Origin: Nicotiana tabacum
Lineage: Eukaryota > Streptophyta > Magnoliopsida > Solanales > Solanaceae
NCBI RefSeq assembly: GCF_000715075.1
Contig: NC_134103.1
Coordinates: 73,347,519-73,411,518 of the forward strand
Direction: 5' to 3'
Length of the DNA: 64,000 nt
In this document: in pieces, positions 1 through 9,835 of the stretch
How positions within the stretch are numbered: the first letter of the stretch is position 1
How the letters are laid out: each line of letters begins with the position of its first letter
Notes under the pieces: generated by a model
Told to the model about the DNA's origin: nothing
The model's input: only the letters and a program-made list of their open reading frames with translations
Database searches by the model: none
Translations under genes and position numbers: made by a program

Positions 1-566
1 CTCCCCAGATGGTGGTACTGCCACCGTCTGCGGCGGTGTTGCATGAAGCTTAGCAGTCCTGGAAAATCTGTTAGGATTTGGCAATGAAGTTGCTGAAAAT
101 TTAACAGAAAAAGATGCCATTTTTGACAGATTTAACAAGAAACTAAGTAATAACAAGTGATTTGGAATTGGGATGTAAACTGATTAATTTCTTGATTGAT
201 GATCGTGGCAGCTAAGGCGGTGGAGATGATATAATAATGGAGAAGTGAAATCATTTTTGTAGACGTGAACTATTTTTGGTGGACTCTTGGAAGTTCCAAA
301 GGGTCGTTATTGTTAAAAATGTAAATGACTAGGATGTCCCTATTACCGTTAAATTTAAAATAAAATTGTGGGATCTACTAGAAAGGTCAAAGGTGCGTTA
401 TGGGCTTTTTCTTTTTGGGTAAGGAGTACCCTTTTGGGCCATCCATGGGTCAAGGAAAGAGACGTGTGCCCTTTTGATTTAACCTCATAATAATATAAAT
501 TACTCTTTTCATTATCAATATTTTTTTAATGCAAAAGCTAAATTAAAATTGAAATTTTTTGTATAT

Positions 567-626
<60 letters not shown>

Positions 627-707
627 TATATTATATTTAATTTGTTGAGTTTGAATTACTTTTGGCTAATCGACCAAATATATAACGTGCCCTAATTTAA
701 TTTGTTA
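1..707. other. AT-rich flank, possible gene edge at base 1
   Basis: Bases 1-45 are GC-richer than what follows and can be read on the minus strand as an open stretch (for example ATPPQTVAVPPSG in one frame), so the edge of a host exon could lie at the window border. The open stretch is too short to name. Bases 60-570 are AT-rich with no coding signal that I can see. Confidence 0.2.
575..620. repeat. (TA)n microsatellite
   Basis: About 23 uninterrupted TA dinucleotides, followed by TTATATTATA-type imperfect repeats. Confidence 0.95.
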
Positions 708-955
708 TACTCCTTATTGTTGCAATTTTTATGACAGAGTTTGACTCAGCATGCTGTGTAAGAAAGAAAATATTTTTAAACTTGTTATTTTATATATTTT
801 ATGATATTTTTTTGACTATAAAAAATATGTTATTAGATGTAAAATAAAAAAAATTTAATTTAATTATTTTTAAATATGAAAAGGTGGTATTCGTTACGAG
901 ATGAACTGATAAGGAAATAATACCATATAAGAAAACAAAGAGAAAAATAAAGCGT
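708..955. mobile_element. Degenerate Stowaway-like MITE
   Basis: The left end TACTCCTTATTG and the following GACAGAGTTTGACT resemble the start of the Solanaceae Stowaway family also present at 4226-4475. The interior around 850-890 (AATTATTTTTAAATATGAAAAGG) matches the interior of that copy. The right terminal repeat is badly decayed, so the right border is approximate. Confidence 0.45.
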
Positions 956-990
956 GTATCTTATTTTATTTTTAAATTACTAATCTCACT

Positions 991-1243
991 TACTCCCTCC
1001 GTTCCAATTTACGTTAACATGTTTCATTTTTGGTCTGTTCCAAAAAGAATGACCCCTTTCTAAATTTAAAAATAATTTAGCATAAACTTCCAATTCTACT
1101 CTTAACGAGGAGCTTTTATAACCACACAAATACTCTGGATCCCCTTTTGACTTGTTTAGGACCACAAATTCCAAAAGTCTTCATTTTTTCTTAAACTCCG
1201 TTCCCCGTCAAATAGGTTCACATAAATTGGAACGGATGGAGTA
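991..1243. mobile_element. Stowaway-like MITE
   Basis: The left end TACTCCCTCCGTTCCAATTT and the right end AAATTGGAACGGATGGAGTA are inverted repeats with one clear mismatch, and both include the TA target duplication. About 250 bp, non-coding, typical of Tc1/mariner-derived MITEs. The interior (GTTCCAAAAAGAATGACCC) is shared with the copy at 2247-2459, so the two are one family. Confidence 0.9.
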
Positions 1244-1301
1244 TGATTCACAAATCCATGTAATTATTTCAGTGAATTGATACTTATATAAGAAAATAAC
1301 T

Positions 1302-1536
1302 TACTCTATCTGTTTAAAAAATATTGGCACTATTTTCTTGTTAGTGCTAAAAAAATTTGGCATATTCAATATTTCCTTAATAGAAAATATTTACAAGTCA
1401 CACAAGTTTCAAAAGTTTTACAGTCACACAAATGCTATGACTTATTTAAGACTATATATCTTAAAAGTTTTTCATTCTTTATTAAAATTTGTGTCAAATC
1501 AATTAAGGCAATCTTTTTAAAACAGATGAAATAGTA
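1302..1536. mobile_element. Stowaway-like MITE
   Basis: Terminal inverted repeats TACTCTATCTGTTTAAAAAA (left) and, on the other strand, TACTATTTCATCTGTTTTAA (right), with TA at both borders. About 235 bp, non-coding. Confidence 0.8.
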
Positions 1537-1544
1537 TTTTCACT

Positions 1545-1705
1545 ATATATCGATTCCCCTGACCAGCAACCTCCTTAGTCAGAGCTCGTCGTACCGGGTT
1601 AGTGCGTTTTACATCTCTGGTATAGTTTGAGAGCTATTGCACAGTGATCAGGTTACCCAGTGCCCATCCAAGGGTAGCGACTGCGGGTTTCCCTGAGAAA
1701 TTTCT
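1545..1705 (+). mobile_element. SINE-like fragment (SolS type)
   Basis: The segment reads like the body of a tRNA-derived Solanaceae SINE: ACCGGGTTAGTGCG, then GAGCTATTGCACAG, then AGGGTAGCGACTGCGGGT followed by TTTCCCTGAG. I recognise it from recall of SolS families, not from a search. No clear A-rich tail or target duplication is visible, so it is probably truncated. Confidence 0.45.
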
Positions 1706-1730
1706 AAAAACAAATAACTTAAAATACAAT

Positions 1731-1996
1731 TACTCCCCGTGTTCACTTTTACTTGTCACGTTTTGACTTTTCACGCCCCTTAAGGAATAATAAATGAAGT
1801 GTATAATTTACCATGATACCCATATTAATTGATGCATATTTTTAATGGTTTTGAGAAAATAATTTGAAATGAGTACTTAATGTTGTGAGTATAACAGGAA
1901 AAAGGAAATCGTTTTCCTTGATATACTAAAAGTGACAAGTAAAATTGAAAATCCATTTTTAGAACACTGGACAAGTAAAAGTGAATGGAGGGAGTA
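1731..1996. mobile_element. Stowaway-like MITE
   Basis: The left end TACTCCCCGTGTTCACTTTT is complemented by the right end AAAAGTGAATGGAGGGAGTA; TA lies at both borders. 266 bp, non-coding. Confidence 0.9.
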
Positions 1997-2013
1997 TATA
2001 GTTAGTAACAACT

Positions 2014-2246
2014 TACTCCCTCCGTTTCATATAAATAGTCATGGTTACTAAAAATAGTTGTTTCAAATTATTTGTCATTTTAGAAGTTCAAGACAAAATT
2101 AATTATTTTTTTTATTTTTTACCCTTAGTAAATAATTGTTCTTGAAGATAGAGATAACACATAAATAGAATAAATATTCAATGAAGAGAGATTATATCTT
2201 AAGACATAAATAAGAGTAGAATAATCCAATCTTTTTTTCTAATTAA
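2014..2246. mobile_element. Truncated Stowaway-like MITE
   Basis: Starts with a clean terminus TACTCCCTCCGTTTCATATA, but no matching GGAGTA terminus appears before the next MITE begins at 2247. The right half appears lost or replaced. Confidence 0.6.
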
Positions 2247-2459
2247 TACTCCCTCTGTTTCAGTTTATGTGAACTTATTTCTTTTTTAGTTCGTTCCAAA
2301 AAGAATGACCCATTTCTAAATTTGAAAATAATTTACCTTAAACTTATAATTTTACCATTTTTTTTTCTTAAATTTCGTGCCCAATCAAATATGTTCGCAT
2401 AAATTGAATCAAATGTAATATTTTTTAAGAGACGCATAAAAAAAATCAGACGGGGAGTA
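2247..2459. mobile_element. Stowaway-like MITE
   Basis: Left terminus TACTCCCTCTGTTTCAGTTT, right terminus CGGGGAGTA. The interior matches the 991-1243 copy (GTTCCAAAAAGAATGACCC, AATAATTTACCTTAAACTT). The right terminal repeat is more decayed than the left. Confidence 0.8.
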
Positions 2460-2838
2460 TTGACTAAGGAACGGCGCCCACAGTTTTTCTGCTTGGCGGG
2501 AGCCGTGGTGTCGGAACCTGGAAGCACAGTAATCATAAAATACGTCGAACAAAAGCTGTCTGTGGGACCAGGGGAAAAAAGTTGGCCTATACGATAAAAA
2601 AAATTATATTGAAACGTTAATAGAAAATTTCATAAGTGGCAAGTATGAAAAGTCAAATATACTGTGGAAAACTGAAAACGATAGTAATTGGCAATTGGCA
2701 AGTACTCGTTAGTCTATGGCGTCCAATGGTGGTGTTCAAGAGAGATCTAAGTATAAAATTTTACTATTTTTATTTTCTGATCAAAATTTCACAACTGTCA
2801 TTCCTTTTAGATAGAAATATTTAATTTTAATTGCTTAA
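2460..2838. other. Unassigned single-copy-like DNA
   Basis: A short GC-richer patch at 2470-2530, then AT-rich DNA. I see no convincing gene or repeat. Confidence 0.4.
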
Positions 2839-3275
2839 CAACTTGGTTAAATGGTTGTTATGTATCGTTTCATAATATATTGTATAGTATTATATTGAAT
2901 TGTACTATATCGTTTTGATGTATACTATGTTGGATATATTTTATTATTTGTCGCTGTTTCATGAATCCATGTACCAAAACTTGCAATATTATAAAGGAAA
3001 AGTAAAGTACGAAAATATTATTATATAAAAAGTAGGATAAATAAAAAATAAGATTATTTAATAATAAAAAAATGGCAAGATAAGAGAAAAAAAATAAAAC
3101 GATGCGATCAAATCAAATCGGTCGTTTCATAAAGTGACAGTTTTCGTCTTTACATAACGACAGATTTAACGATACAATACAATACAATAAAATTTAAGTA
3201 ACAATTAAAACAAACATCATATTTAAAGTAATAATACAATACAATACAACATATAACAACCATCCAAATAAGTTG
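2839..3275. mobile_element. PIF/Harbinger-type (Tourist-like) MITE
   Basis: Long imperfect terminal inverted repeats: CAACTTGGTTAAATGGTTGT on the left and, on the other strand, CAACTTATTTGGATGGTTGT on the right. Each border is flanked by the trinucleotide TAA (2836-2838 and 3276-3278), the duplication expected for PIF/Harbinger elements. The interior is rich in GATACAATACAATAC-type runs. 437 bp, no coding capacity. Confidence 0.85.
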
Positions 3276-3278
3276 TAA

Positions 3279-4225
3279 AGGTATAAGAATGTATCGATAT
3301 TTAAGAATCTTTTTTTTTTCTTCTTTTGTTGATAATATCTTTTGCTATAACAATGACGTCAATCCGAATCTAATTTTGCAATCTAACTTCAGTTATTATC
3401 GTCAACCCAAAACTTTTAAGCACACCCCTTAAACATAGAGTTATGCATAAATTTCAACTAAAGTTTTTTCGGAATCATTATTTGGCATTAAAAATTTCAA
3501 ATTTCACTTGAAGTTGAATTTCAGATTTTTTCGAAAATTTGAAAAACTTCAAAAAAAAAAAAAATTCAAAAGTTTCACCTCAAACTACTCACAGAAATTC
3601 AAAAATAGTTCCAAATTGTATTTATATTCAAACATAATTCTAATTTTTAAATATTATTTTAACTTAAAAAAAAATTCATTTTTTTCGAAAGATTACAATT
3701 CTTATGTCCAGACGCCCACTTAAAACAGTAAAGCCTTACGGTCAACAAGAATGGCACTTAGGTACAAAATAGAAGATCCACTTGCTCTGCAGTTTGACAA
3801 AAGAGTAAGAAAAGATGAAAAGTGCATTAAATTATCGTAGGAAAGTATAAAGATAACAGTATAAAAATTGGCCTCCAATAAAAGCCAAGAGTCGAATGAC
3901 CTCTCCAAAAACATCAACTTAACGAGCCGCCACAGTTAATTACATGTCAGTACTGTGCCAACGTCTAATTGTCAATTCTAACAGCTAAAATTAAGATATT
4001 TTGTTTAATTATAAGGGTCTATTAGTATTAAAGAAATCCTAAAGCTAGACAACTTGCACACTAAACCAGATATATTATGAGTTTCACAGGTCACAAACAG
4101 TTTTTTAAAGGCAAGTTGCAAGACAACGACTCATCATTACCTACGAATGTAAGTAGTCTTACAAAATCTGTTATTTTTAAAATATTTTAAAACAAAAATA
4201 AGATGTAAAAAATGTGGATATAGAA
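3279..4225. other. AT-rich intergenic DNA, possible decayed MITE
   Basis: Bases 3470-3720 contain ATTTCAAATTTCACTTGAAG and end with TTATGTCCAGACGCCCAC, which resembles the terminus of a common Solanaceae MITE type, but no convincing matching left terminus is present. A poly-A run lies at 3551-3564. Nothing else can be supported here. Confidence 0.3.
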
Positions 4226-4475
4226 TACTTTTTCCTTCCCATTTTATGTAACATTGTTTGATCAAGCGGGAAATTCAAAAAAGAAATGAATATTTTTTTA
4301 ACTTTATGATTTAAAATAAGCCATAGATATTTTGTGTGACGACGATAAAATAATCGTATTAACGATAAAATAAAAAAATTATAAGTTAAATTATTTTTAA
4401 ATATAAAAAGATAATATTCTTTTTAGGACAAACTAAAACGAAAATTGCGTAACATAAATTGGGACATAAGAAGTA
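4226..4475. mobile_element. Stowaway-like MITE
   Basis: Left terminus TACTTTTTCCTTCCCATTTT and right terminus CATAAATTGGGACATAAGAAGTA are imperfect inverted repeats with TA at the borders. The interior resembles the degenerate element at 708-955. Confidence 0.75.
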
Positions 4476-4947
4476 TAATAGTCGAAGTAAGTTCAAATCA
4501 AGAAGTATCCAAAATTTGGTTAAGAAATATCTTAGCATAATTATAAGTACGTGACTATATTTTTTGTCACTAACTTTTGGAGTAGAAAGCAATACTAAGT
4601 TTTACTTAAGAGCTTAAAGAAGAATTTAAATGAAAAAAAAAGGAATTTTTATTTTTCTATATACTATTTGAAACTTTATTACCCTCCCTATTCAAGTTTC
4701 AATTTAATTATATAGGCATATACAATTTACCAATTATATACATTTTAGAAATTTAATGAGAATCAATCAACTCTTATAATCTCTTTAACGTACACATCCC
4801 ACTCACCCCCGTTTCTCTCTCCATACCCCCACGATTCTGTACTCTCTCCTTCCATTAACGCTCTCTTCCATTTTTCTTCAAAAATCTTTTATAATCTCTC
4901 TCAATCTTTCTGAATTCTCTCTCTAAATCCTACGAAAATAGTAGCAG
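4476..4947 (+). other. AT-rich DNA ending in a CT-rich leader
   Basis: Bases 4790-4935 are strongly pyrimidine-rich (CTCTCTC-type runs), as plant 5' leaders often are, and directly precede the duplicated segment and the Ulp1-like gene. This could be the leader of that gene; no start codon can be assigned. Confidence 0.35.
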
Positions 4948-5102
4948 CTTAACTGGACAACTAGTAAGGACAAGATATGGATATCTGCATTGGAAGATAG
5001 AATGATCAAACCATCATGGATCAAGGTAAATATTTTTCACTTTTGGACATACAATTTAATACAAATTATCTACATATTTTATACATATTATGACTAGGTC
5101 CC
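4948..5102 (+). repeat. Direct duplication, copy 1 (of 6033-6187)
   Basis: 155 bp that by eye differ from 6033-6187 at only two positions. It contains the end of an exon (reading LNWTTSKDKIWISALEDR), a GTAAAT splice donor, a short intron and an acceptor AG before GTCCC. The copy lies upstream of the gene's first coding stretch, out of its expected order. Confidence 0.95.
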
Positions 5103-5565
5103 GAAGAATTCTCTAAGAAGAAAGGAGTCCCGAAGAATAGCCCTAAAAAAACTTATGTTGGTGATATTCCTACTTTTGATTTGGGAGTTTTCTCACAGGA
5201 TTCACCCAAAAAAGTAGTGAAATCAGCACATGCAAAACAAGAGACAAAGTCCAAGCTTTCCCCTCGTGAAGCTAGGGCAGAAGCTCGAACAAAACTCAAG
5301 CATGACAGGGATGCTGGTGAAACTTCGACATCTGCTAAATCAGTAAAGCGGAAGCGCAAATAAATTGCTCGTGATGATGATTTCTTCTTCGAAGAAGTTA
5401 TCCCGAAACTTGAAAAAAAAAATCAAAGTTTCTCCTACTGTCAAACCTTCAAAAAAAGAAAAAGGTTCAAAAATCATCTAAAACTATACCCCAACAGTCA
5501 TTGGAGAAGGTAAAATTTTAGTAGTTACAATTTTGATTTTTTTTAAGTTACAAAACTTGTTCTCA

Positions 5566-5568
<3 letters not shown>

Positions 5569-5602
<34 letters not shown>
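5569..5602. repeat. (TA)n microsatellite
   Basis: 17 TA units inside what looks like the first intron of the Ulp1-like pseudogene. Confidence 0.95.
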
Positions 5603-5603
<1 letters not shown>

Positions 5604-6032
5604 CAAATTTTGGTTACACAACTAAGTATGACAGTAAAACAATGAGGAGTTATTTTCCGAATAAGGAAGAAGTTGAGAAGTCGTACTTGAAACAAATTGT
5701 AAACAGCCGTAGTTGGGTGAGTGATGAGGATGCAGTCAAGTTGTGTATTCTCTATCTGATAGAATTTTTCCTCTGTCCTTCAGAGAAATATAATGCTTTG
5801 ATGGACTATTTTAGGTTCTATTTGGTAGAACTCGGGGCAGTATGCGAATTTCGCATGGGGTATTGAATCTTATACACAATTGCTTCAGTTCGTTAGGCAC
5901 AAGCTCAACCATTATGTGCATTTTTATATCATTCGAGGTTTTGCACTCGCTATGCAAATATGGTTGTATGAGTATTGCTTTACAGTTAACACTGATATAG
6001 CTACTATGGTTGGTAATTCGATCTCCCGCATA

Positions 6033-6187
6033 CTTAACTGGACAACTAGTAAGGACAAGATATGGATATCTGCATTGGAAGATAGAATGATCAAACCATC
6101 ATGGATCAAGGTAAATATTTTTTACTTTTGGACATACAATTTAATACTAATTATCTACATATTTTATACATATTATGACTAGGTCCC
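6033..6187 (+). repeat. Direct duplication, copy 2 (in-place copy)
   Basis: The near-identical partner of 4948-5102. Here the sequence is in its natural place: it continues the DUF1985-like reading frame from 5880 and ends with a normal intron. Confidence 0.95.
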
Positions 6188-7201
6188 TCACATTTGTTTC
6201 CCACTCAGTTCACCAACATGCTTGAAGCCCCAGAAGAGCTTTCAAGAATAAATTTGCTAGACAAAGTTTAATACATCTTTGAAGAAGCTGAAACAAAGGC
6301 CGAGCATCCGACATATGCTCTATCTCCATCTTCATCTCCATCTCCATCTGGACATAAGCAGGCAATGGGAATAGATAACAAGAAAGATATTGTGAAACAA
6401 TTAAAAAAATTAAGAAAAGATGTTGATAGGTAACCTATTAAGATAATCCTAGCTGGTTTCTTTAATTTATGTTATGCAAATTATTTCTTTAACTCTGTCT
6501 ATTTTAATAAGTAGGTCGGTTCAGACCTTGGAACCTTCAAGAAAGAGGTATACCTAATTCTTGATTTTTAGTCTTCTTCATATATATATAAGCCTCTAAT
6601 TGTCAGATACATTATAACAATTTTTTGTTCTTTAGGTTTTTCAAGAATTAGGTAGTATTCGATTGCTACTCAATGATTCCATCAAGTCTGTGTTACATGC
6701 AATTGATGCTAAGATTTCATTCAAAATATATTCATTTTGGACAACAAATTTTACCATGTTTATGCTTATAACAACATTCACAAAGTACATAGCCTAACAA
6801 ATTCCCAATGCAGTTTACTGATAGTTCTACGAAAAATGATGAGCATTACAAATAAAAGAACAAATAACTGAATCCGGAAAATAGTGCTAAACCATTGTTG
6901 GCCAGCAACAGTAAAACATGTATTTTAATAATTATAACACAATTTGATGACAACTAATCTACATTATATCTACATATAGCTTAAATTATCAACAAATAAT
7001 CGACATTATATTTCCAATTGTTCTCTTAGATACATGGCACATGTCTGACATTCAAAATGAGGAGAATGTTCCTATAGGTATTGACTTATCTTCCCAATTT
7101 CAAGGTGCATTGGAGGAAGAAACTGCATGTATGATTTAGTACATTTTATCTACATATTGCACAATACATATTACATCTGAGCTACAAGGCAACATTTAAA
7201 C

Positions 7202-7455
7202 AAATTAACTATACTTAAACTACAATTTATATACAATGTATTTTCTGTTTATTACAAATGATCTATAATTTTATTAAGTTGTACACATTTATTGTAACAG
7301 AGAAGGAAACAATGCGTGTAGACTCTCCAAAATAAATTAACTACAATTTAACTATAGTGTATTTTCTGTTTATTACAAATGATCTATAATTTTATTAAAT
7401 TGTACACATTTATTGTAACAGAGAAGGAAACAATGTATGTGGACTTTCCAAAACA
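7202..7455 (+). repeat. 132-bp tandem duplication, two copies
   Basis: Bases 7202-7333 are repeated from 7334, including ATTTTCTGTTTATTACAAAT, the acceptor-like TTGTAACAG and the small exon start AGAAGGAAACAATG. The copies differ at a modest number of bases. The event doubled an intron-exon junction inside the Ulp1-like pseudogene. Confidence 0.85.
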
Positions 7456-9265
7456 GGATGCAAAACTTGGCATACAATGAGAGCATTTAAATGAGGAGAA
7501 AGAGACTATGCCTTTGCAATCTCCCATTCAACAAGCAAATAATATACAACAAGGAGAAGATTGAAATGAAGATTTCACTGGTATTATATGTTATAATATA
7601 ATTATAGGAAAAAAATAATAGCTTTCATATAAGTTTTAGTTTTCCCAAAAGAACTAATGCAACAAACATACAATGTTGTTCTTTTGTTTTAAATATTGTA
7701 GGTGAATCAACCGACTACATCAATGTAGGTGATTCGGACAATTACTCCAGATCTGAAAAAAGAGCAGTAACACTTGATGATTTCGAGCTTCCAGAGAACT
7801 TCTCACAGATTGTTAAGTTCAGAGAAGTAAATGAAGATAAAACAACCCATGTGCATCAAGGAAGAACATGGGTTCCTAGAAAGTATGCCAGACCCCCTTT
7901 CTCCCTTATTTCAGTTCTAGGGGAAGCACTTCTGCTGGACCTCCTACAATTTTCAACAACAAGCATCCATTTACTGGGGTTATTGGCGACGATGTTAATC
8001 ATGACTTGTTGGAAGAATTCAATAAGAGTTTCAAAGAGGTTAGATTATACAGTTTTTTCATATTATAGAGTGCATAAAATTTATGAATTTCAAACTGAAA
8101 CTACATAATAATTGTACTTGCTATGTCTCTAAATAGGAGAAAGATGCCTTATACTTTAAAAGATAACCAACTCAACCTGTGGTTTGATCTTGAAGTGGGA
8201 AAAATTGATAAAAGGACTGGTTTTATACTTTGTCACATCCCGGGCAAGTACTCAACAATACGGTACACATATACCCTGGCAGAATTTAATGATTCACTGT
8301 AGTATTCTGTTATTTTAGAAATATGTAAATTTTTTGTTTGACAATTGTAGTTAAATTGTATGAAGCGTTGAGAAATAATAAAATCTACTTTTTTGTAGCA
8401 CATTGATGTTATTTTATATTATTTGAGGAAGAGAGGAAAGTATGGTCTTGTAAATAAAATACGGTTTACAACCACTGATTGTATGTTCAAGACTAGAATT
8501 GAACAAATTTATGAGAGGTACATTAATGCTCCTGCCAATAAGAAACTTCCTATTGTCAAACCCCAGGACGTCGTAGAAGAATACATATTGGGGTACCGAT
8601 TACTTGCAAATATTGCATGGGACAAAGCTGATTTTGTGATTATGCCAATAAACATTGTGAAGAAATTTTATTAGTTGTTGACTGTGTTTGACATCACCGA
8701 TAGAGTTCTAGATGTTTATGATTCTATGGTCTCTTCACGAAATCACAAACTTTGTTGAATCTGTTGTCGACAAGTTTGCTATTATGATCCCCCTCTACTT
8801 GTCATGCACCGGCTTCTATGGAAAACGTCCAAGCATTAACTACAAGAACATAAAGGCATACATTGAAAAAGGTATTACTGACCTTCTTGACATTCAATGG
8901 TTGGTCGGTGAGATACCCCCAACATAAAGAAGAATCACTGTATGTGCTGCTTTAATTCTATTTAACTAATTGTATTTTACATTGAATGCTAAAACTTTTT
9001 CCCTATTATTTTTTGCAGTGACTGTGATGTATACGTGGCGGCATTTGCAAAATATGTCAGCATTGGAGAGTTATCGATTTCAAAGGAAGACCTTTCTGAT
9101 ATTGATCAACACCGTCGACGCTGTGGAGCGCTCCTTTGGGATTATGCTAGAAAAAGGCAAGAGATTGGTGCAATTAGTGAAAGTGAGGTGACTAGAAGAT
9201 TAGTAAGAAGAAAAGGTGCACCAACTGCGAACAAGAGAACACAAGTCCGGAAAAAGAAGAATTAG

Positions 9266-9835
9266 TTGTCATTTTCAGTAGAAAAATTGTAGTTAAAGTG
9301 TTTAGATGTAGCTGGATTGTAGTAAAGTTGTAGACAAATTCTTTATTAAGAAGGAGTCAGCTACAATTTATTTGTAGCAGATTTGTGCTAAAGTTGTTTT
9401 ACCTTTTGTTTTGTTATTTTATCCAGAATTCTACTACATAGAATAGAAAATATCTGTGCCTTTTTTTGGTTGAAAGTTGTTAGTACTTGATCTCGATATT
9501 GGTACTATATAATTTCTTTACAGCATAACTACAATTATTTCTTCAACTACTATACAAAAATACATAATCTATTCAATTTAGCAATGTTATTAGGAAAGGC
9601 TGAAAGTAATAAATAAACCCAGTATTTGAATAAAACAACTACAAACCAATTGCATTAAGAGTTGAAATCTATTTAGCAAACATTCATTATATGAGATAAT
9701 TTTTATTCGAATAAGCAACACATTTACACCACAACTATAATTCTCCAGAACAGAACAAATACAACTTCATATATCTTAAAGGATAGATTATCATCAACAA
9801 TACTCAGTAAAAAAAACTTTAAACTGCATTAATTT
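9266..9835. other. Spacer between convergent MULE1 genes
   Basis: AT-rich, with repeated TTGTAGTTAAA and CTACAATT motifs on both strands. It would hold the 3' ends of both transcripts. No coding signal is seen. Confidence 0.5.

Larger units (their letters stand above)
5103..9265 (+). pseudogene. Ulp1-type (C48) SUMO-protease-like gene with DUF1985-like part, decayed
   Basis: Ulp1/ESD4-type cysteine proteases cut SUMO from proteins; this copy cannot be active. A basic N-terminal part with a KRKRK signal ends at a stop near 5362. Bases 5642-6110 read like the plant DUF1985 region (SRSWVSDEDAVKLCILYLIE, then WISALEDRMIKPSWIK). Linker exons follow at 6210-6430, 7030-7140 and 7700-8040. The protease domain starts near 8165 (NLWFDLEVGKIDK in one frame) and runs through HIDVILYYLRKRGKYG, KPQDVVEEYILGYRLLANIA and DVYDSMV to SDCDVYVAAFAKYV and the C-terminus at 9265. 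Of the usual His-Asp-Gln-Cys set, Asp (VYDSM) and Cys (SDCDVY) are visible, but the His-Trp pair expected near 8670 reads Tyr-stop (TATTAG). Several frameshifts are present. The linkage to mudrA suggests a gene captured by, or native to, a Mutator-like element. A lone host ESD4-like pseudogene is the alternative. Confidence 0.7.

Noticed and set aside
3470..3720. Possible MITE ending in TTATGTCCAGACGCCCAC
   Set aside because: Only one end looks like a known terminus; without a partner and a target duplication it is mentioned only as a possibility.
5103..9265. Functional host SUMO protease gene
   Set aside because: Stop codons, frameshifts and loss of the catalytic His, plus linkage to a transposase, speak for a dead element-borne copy.
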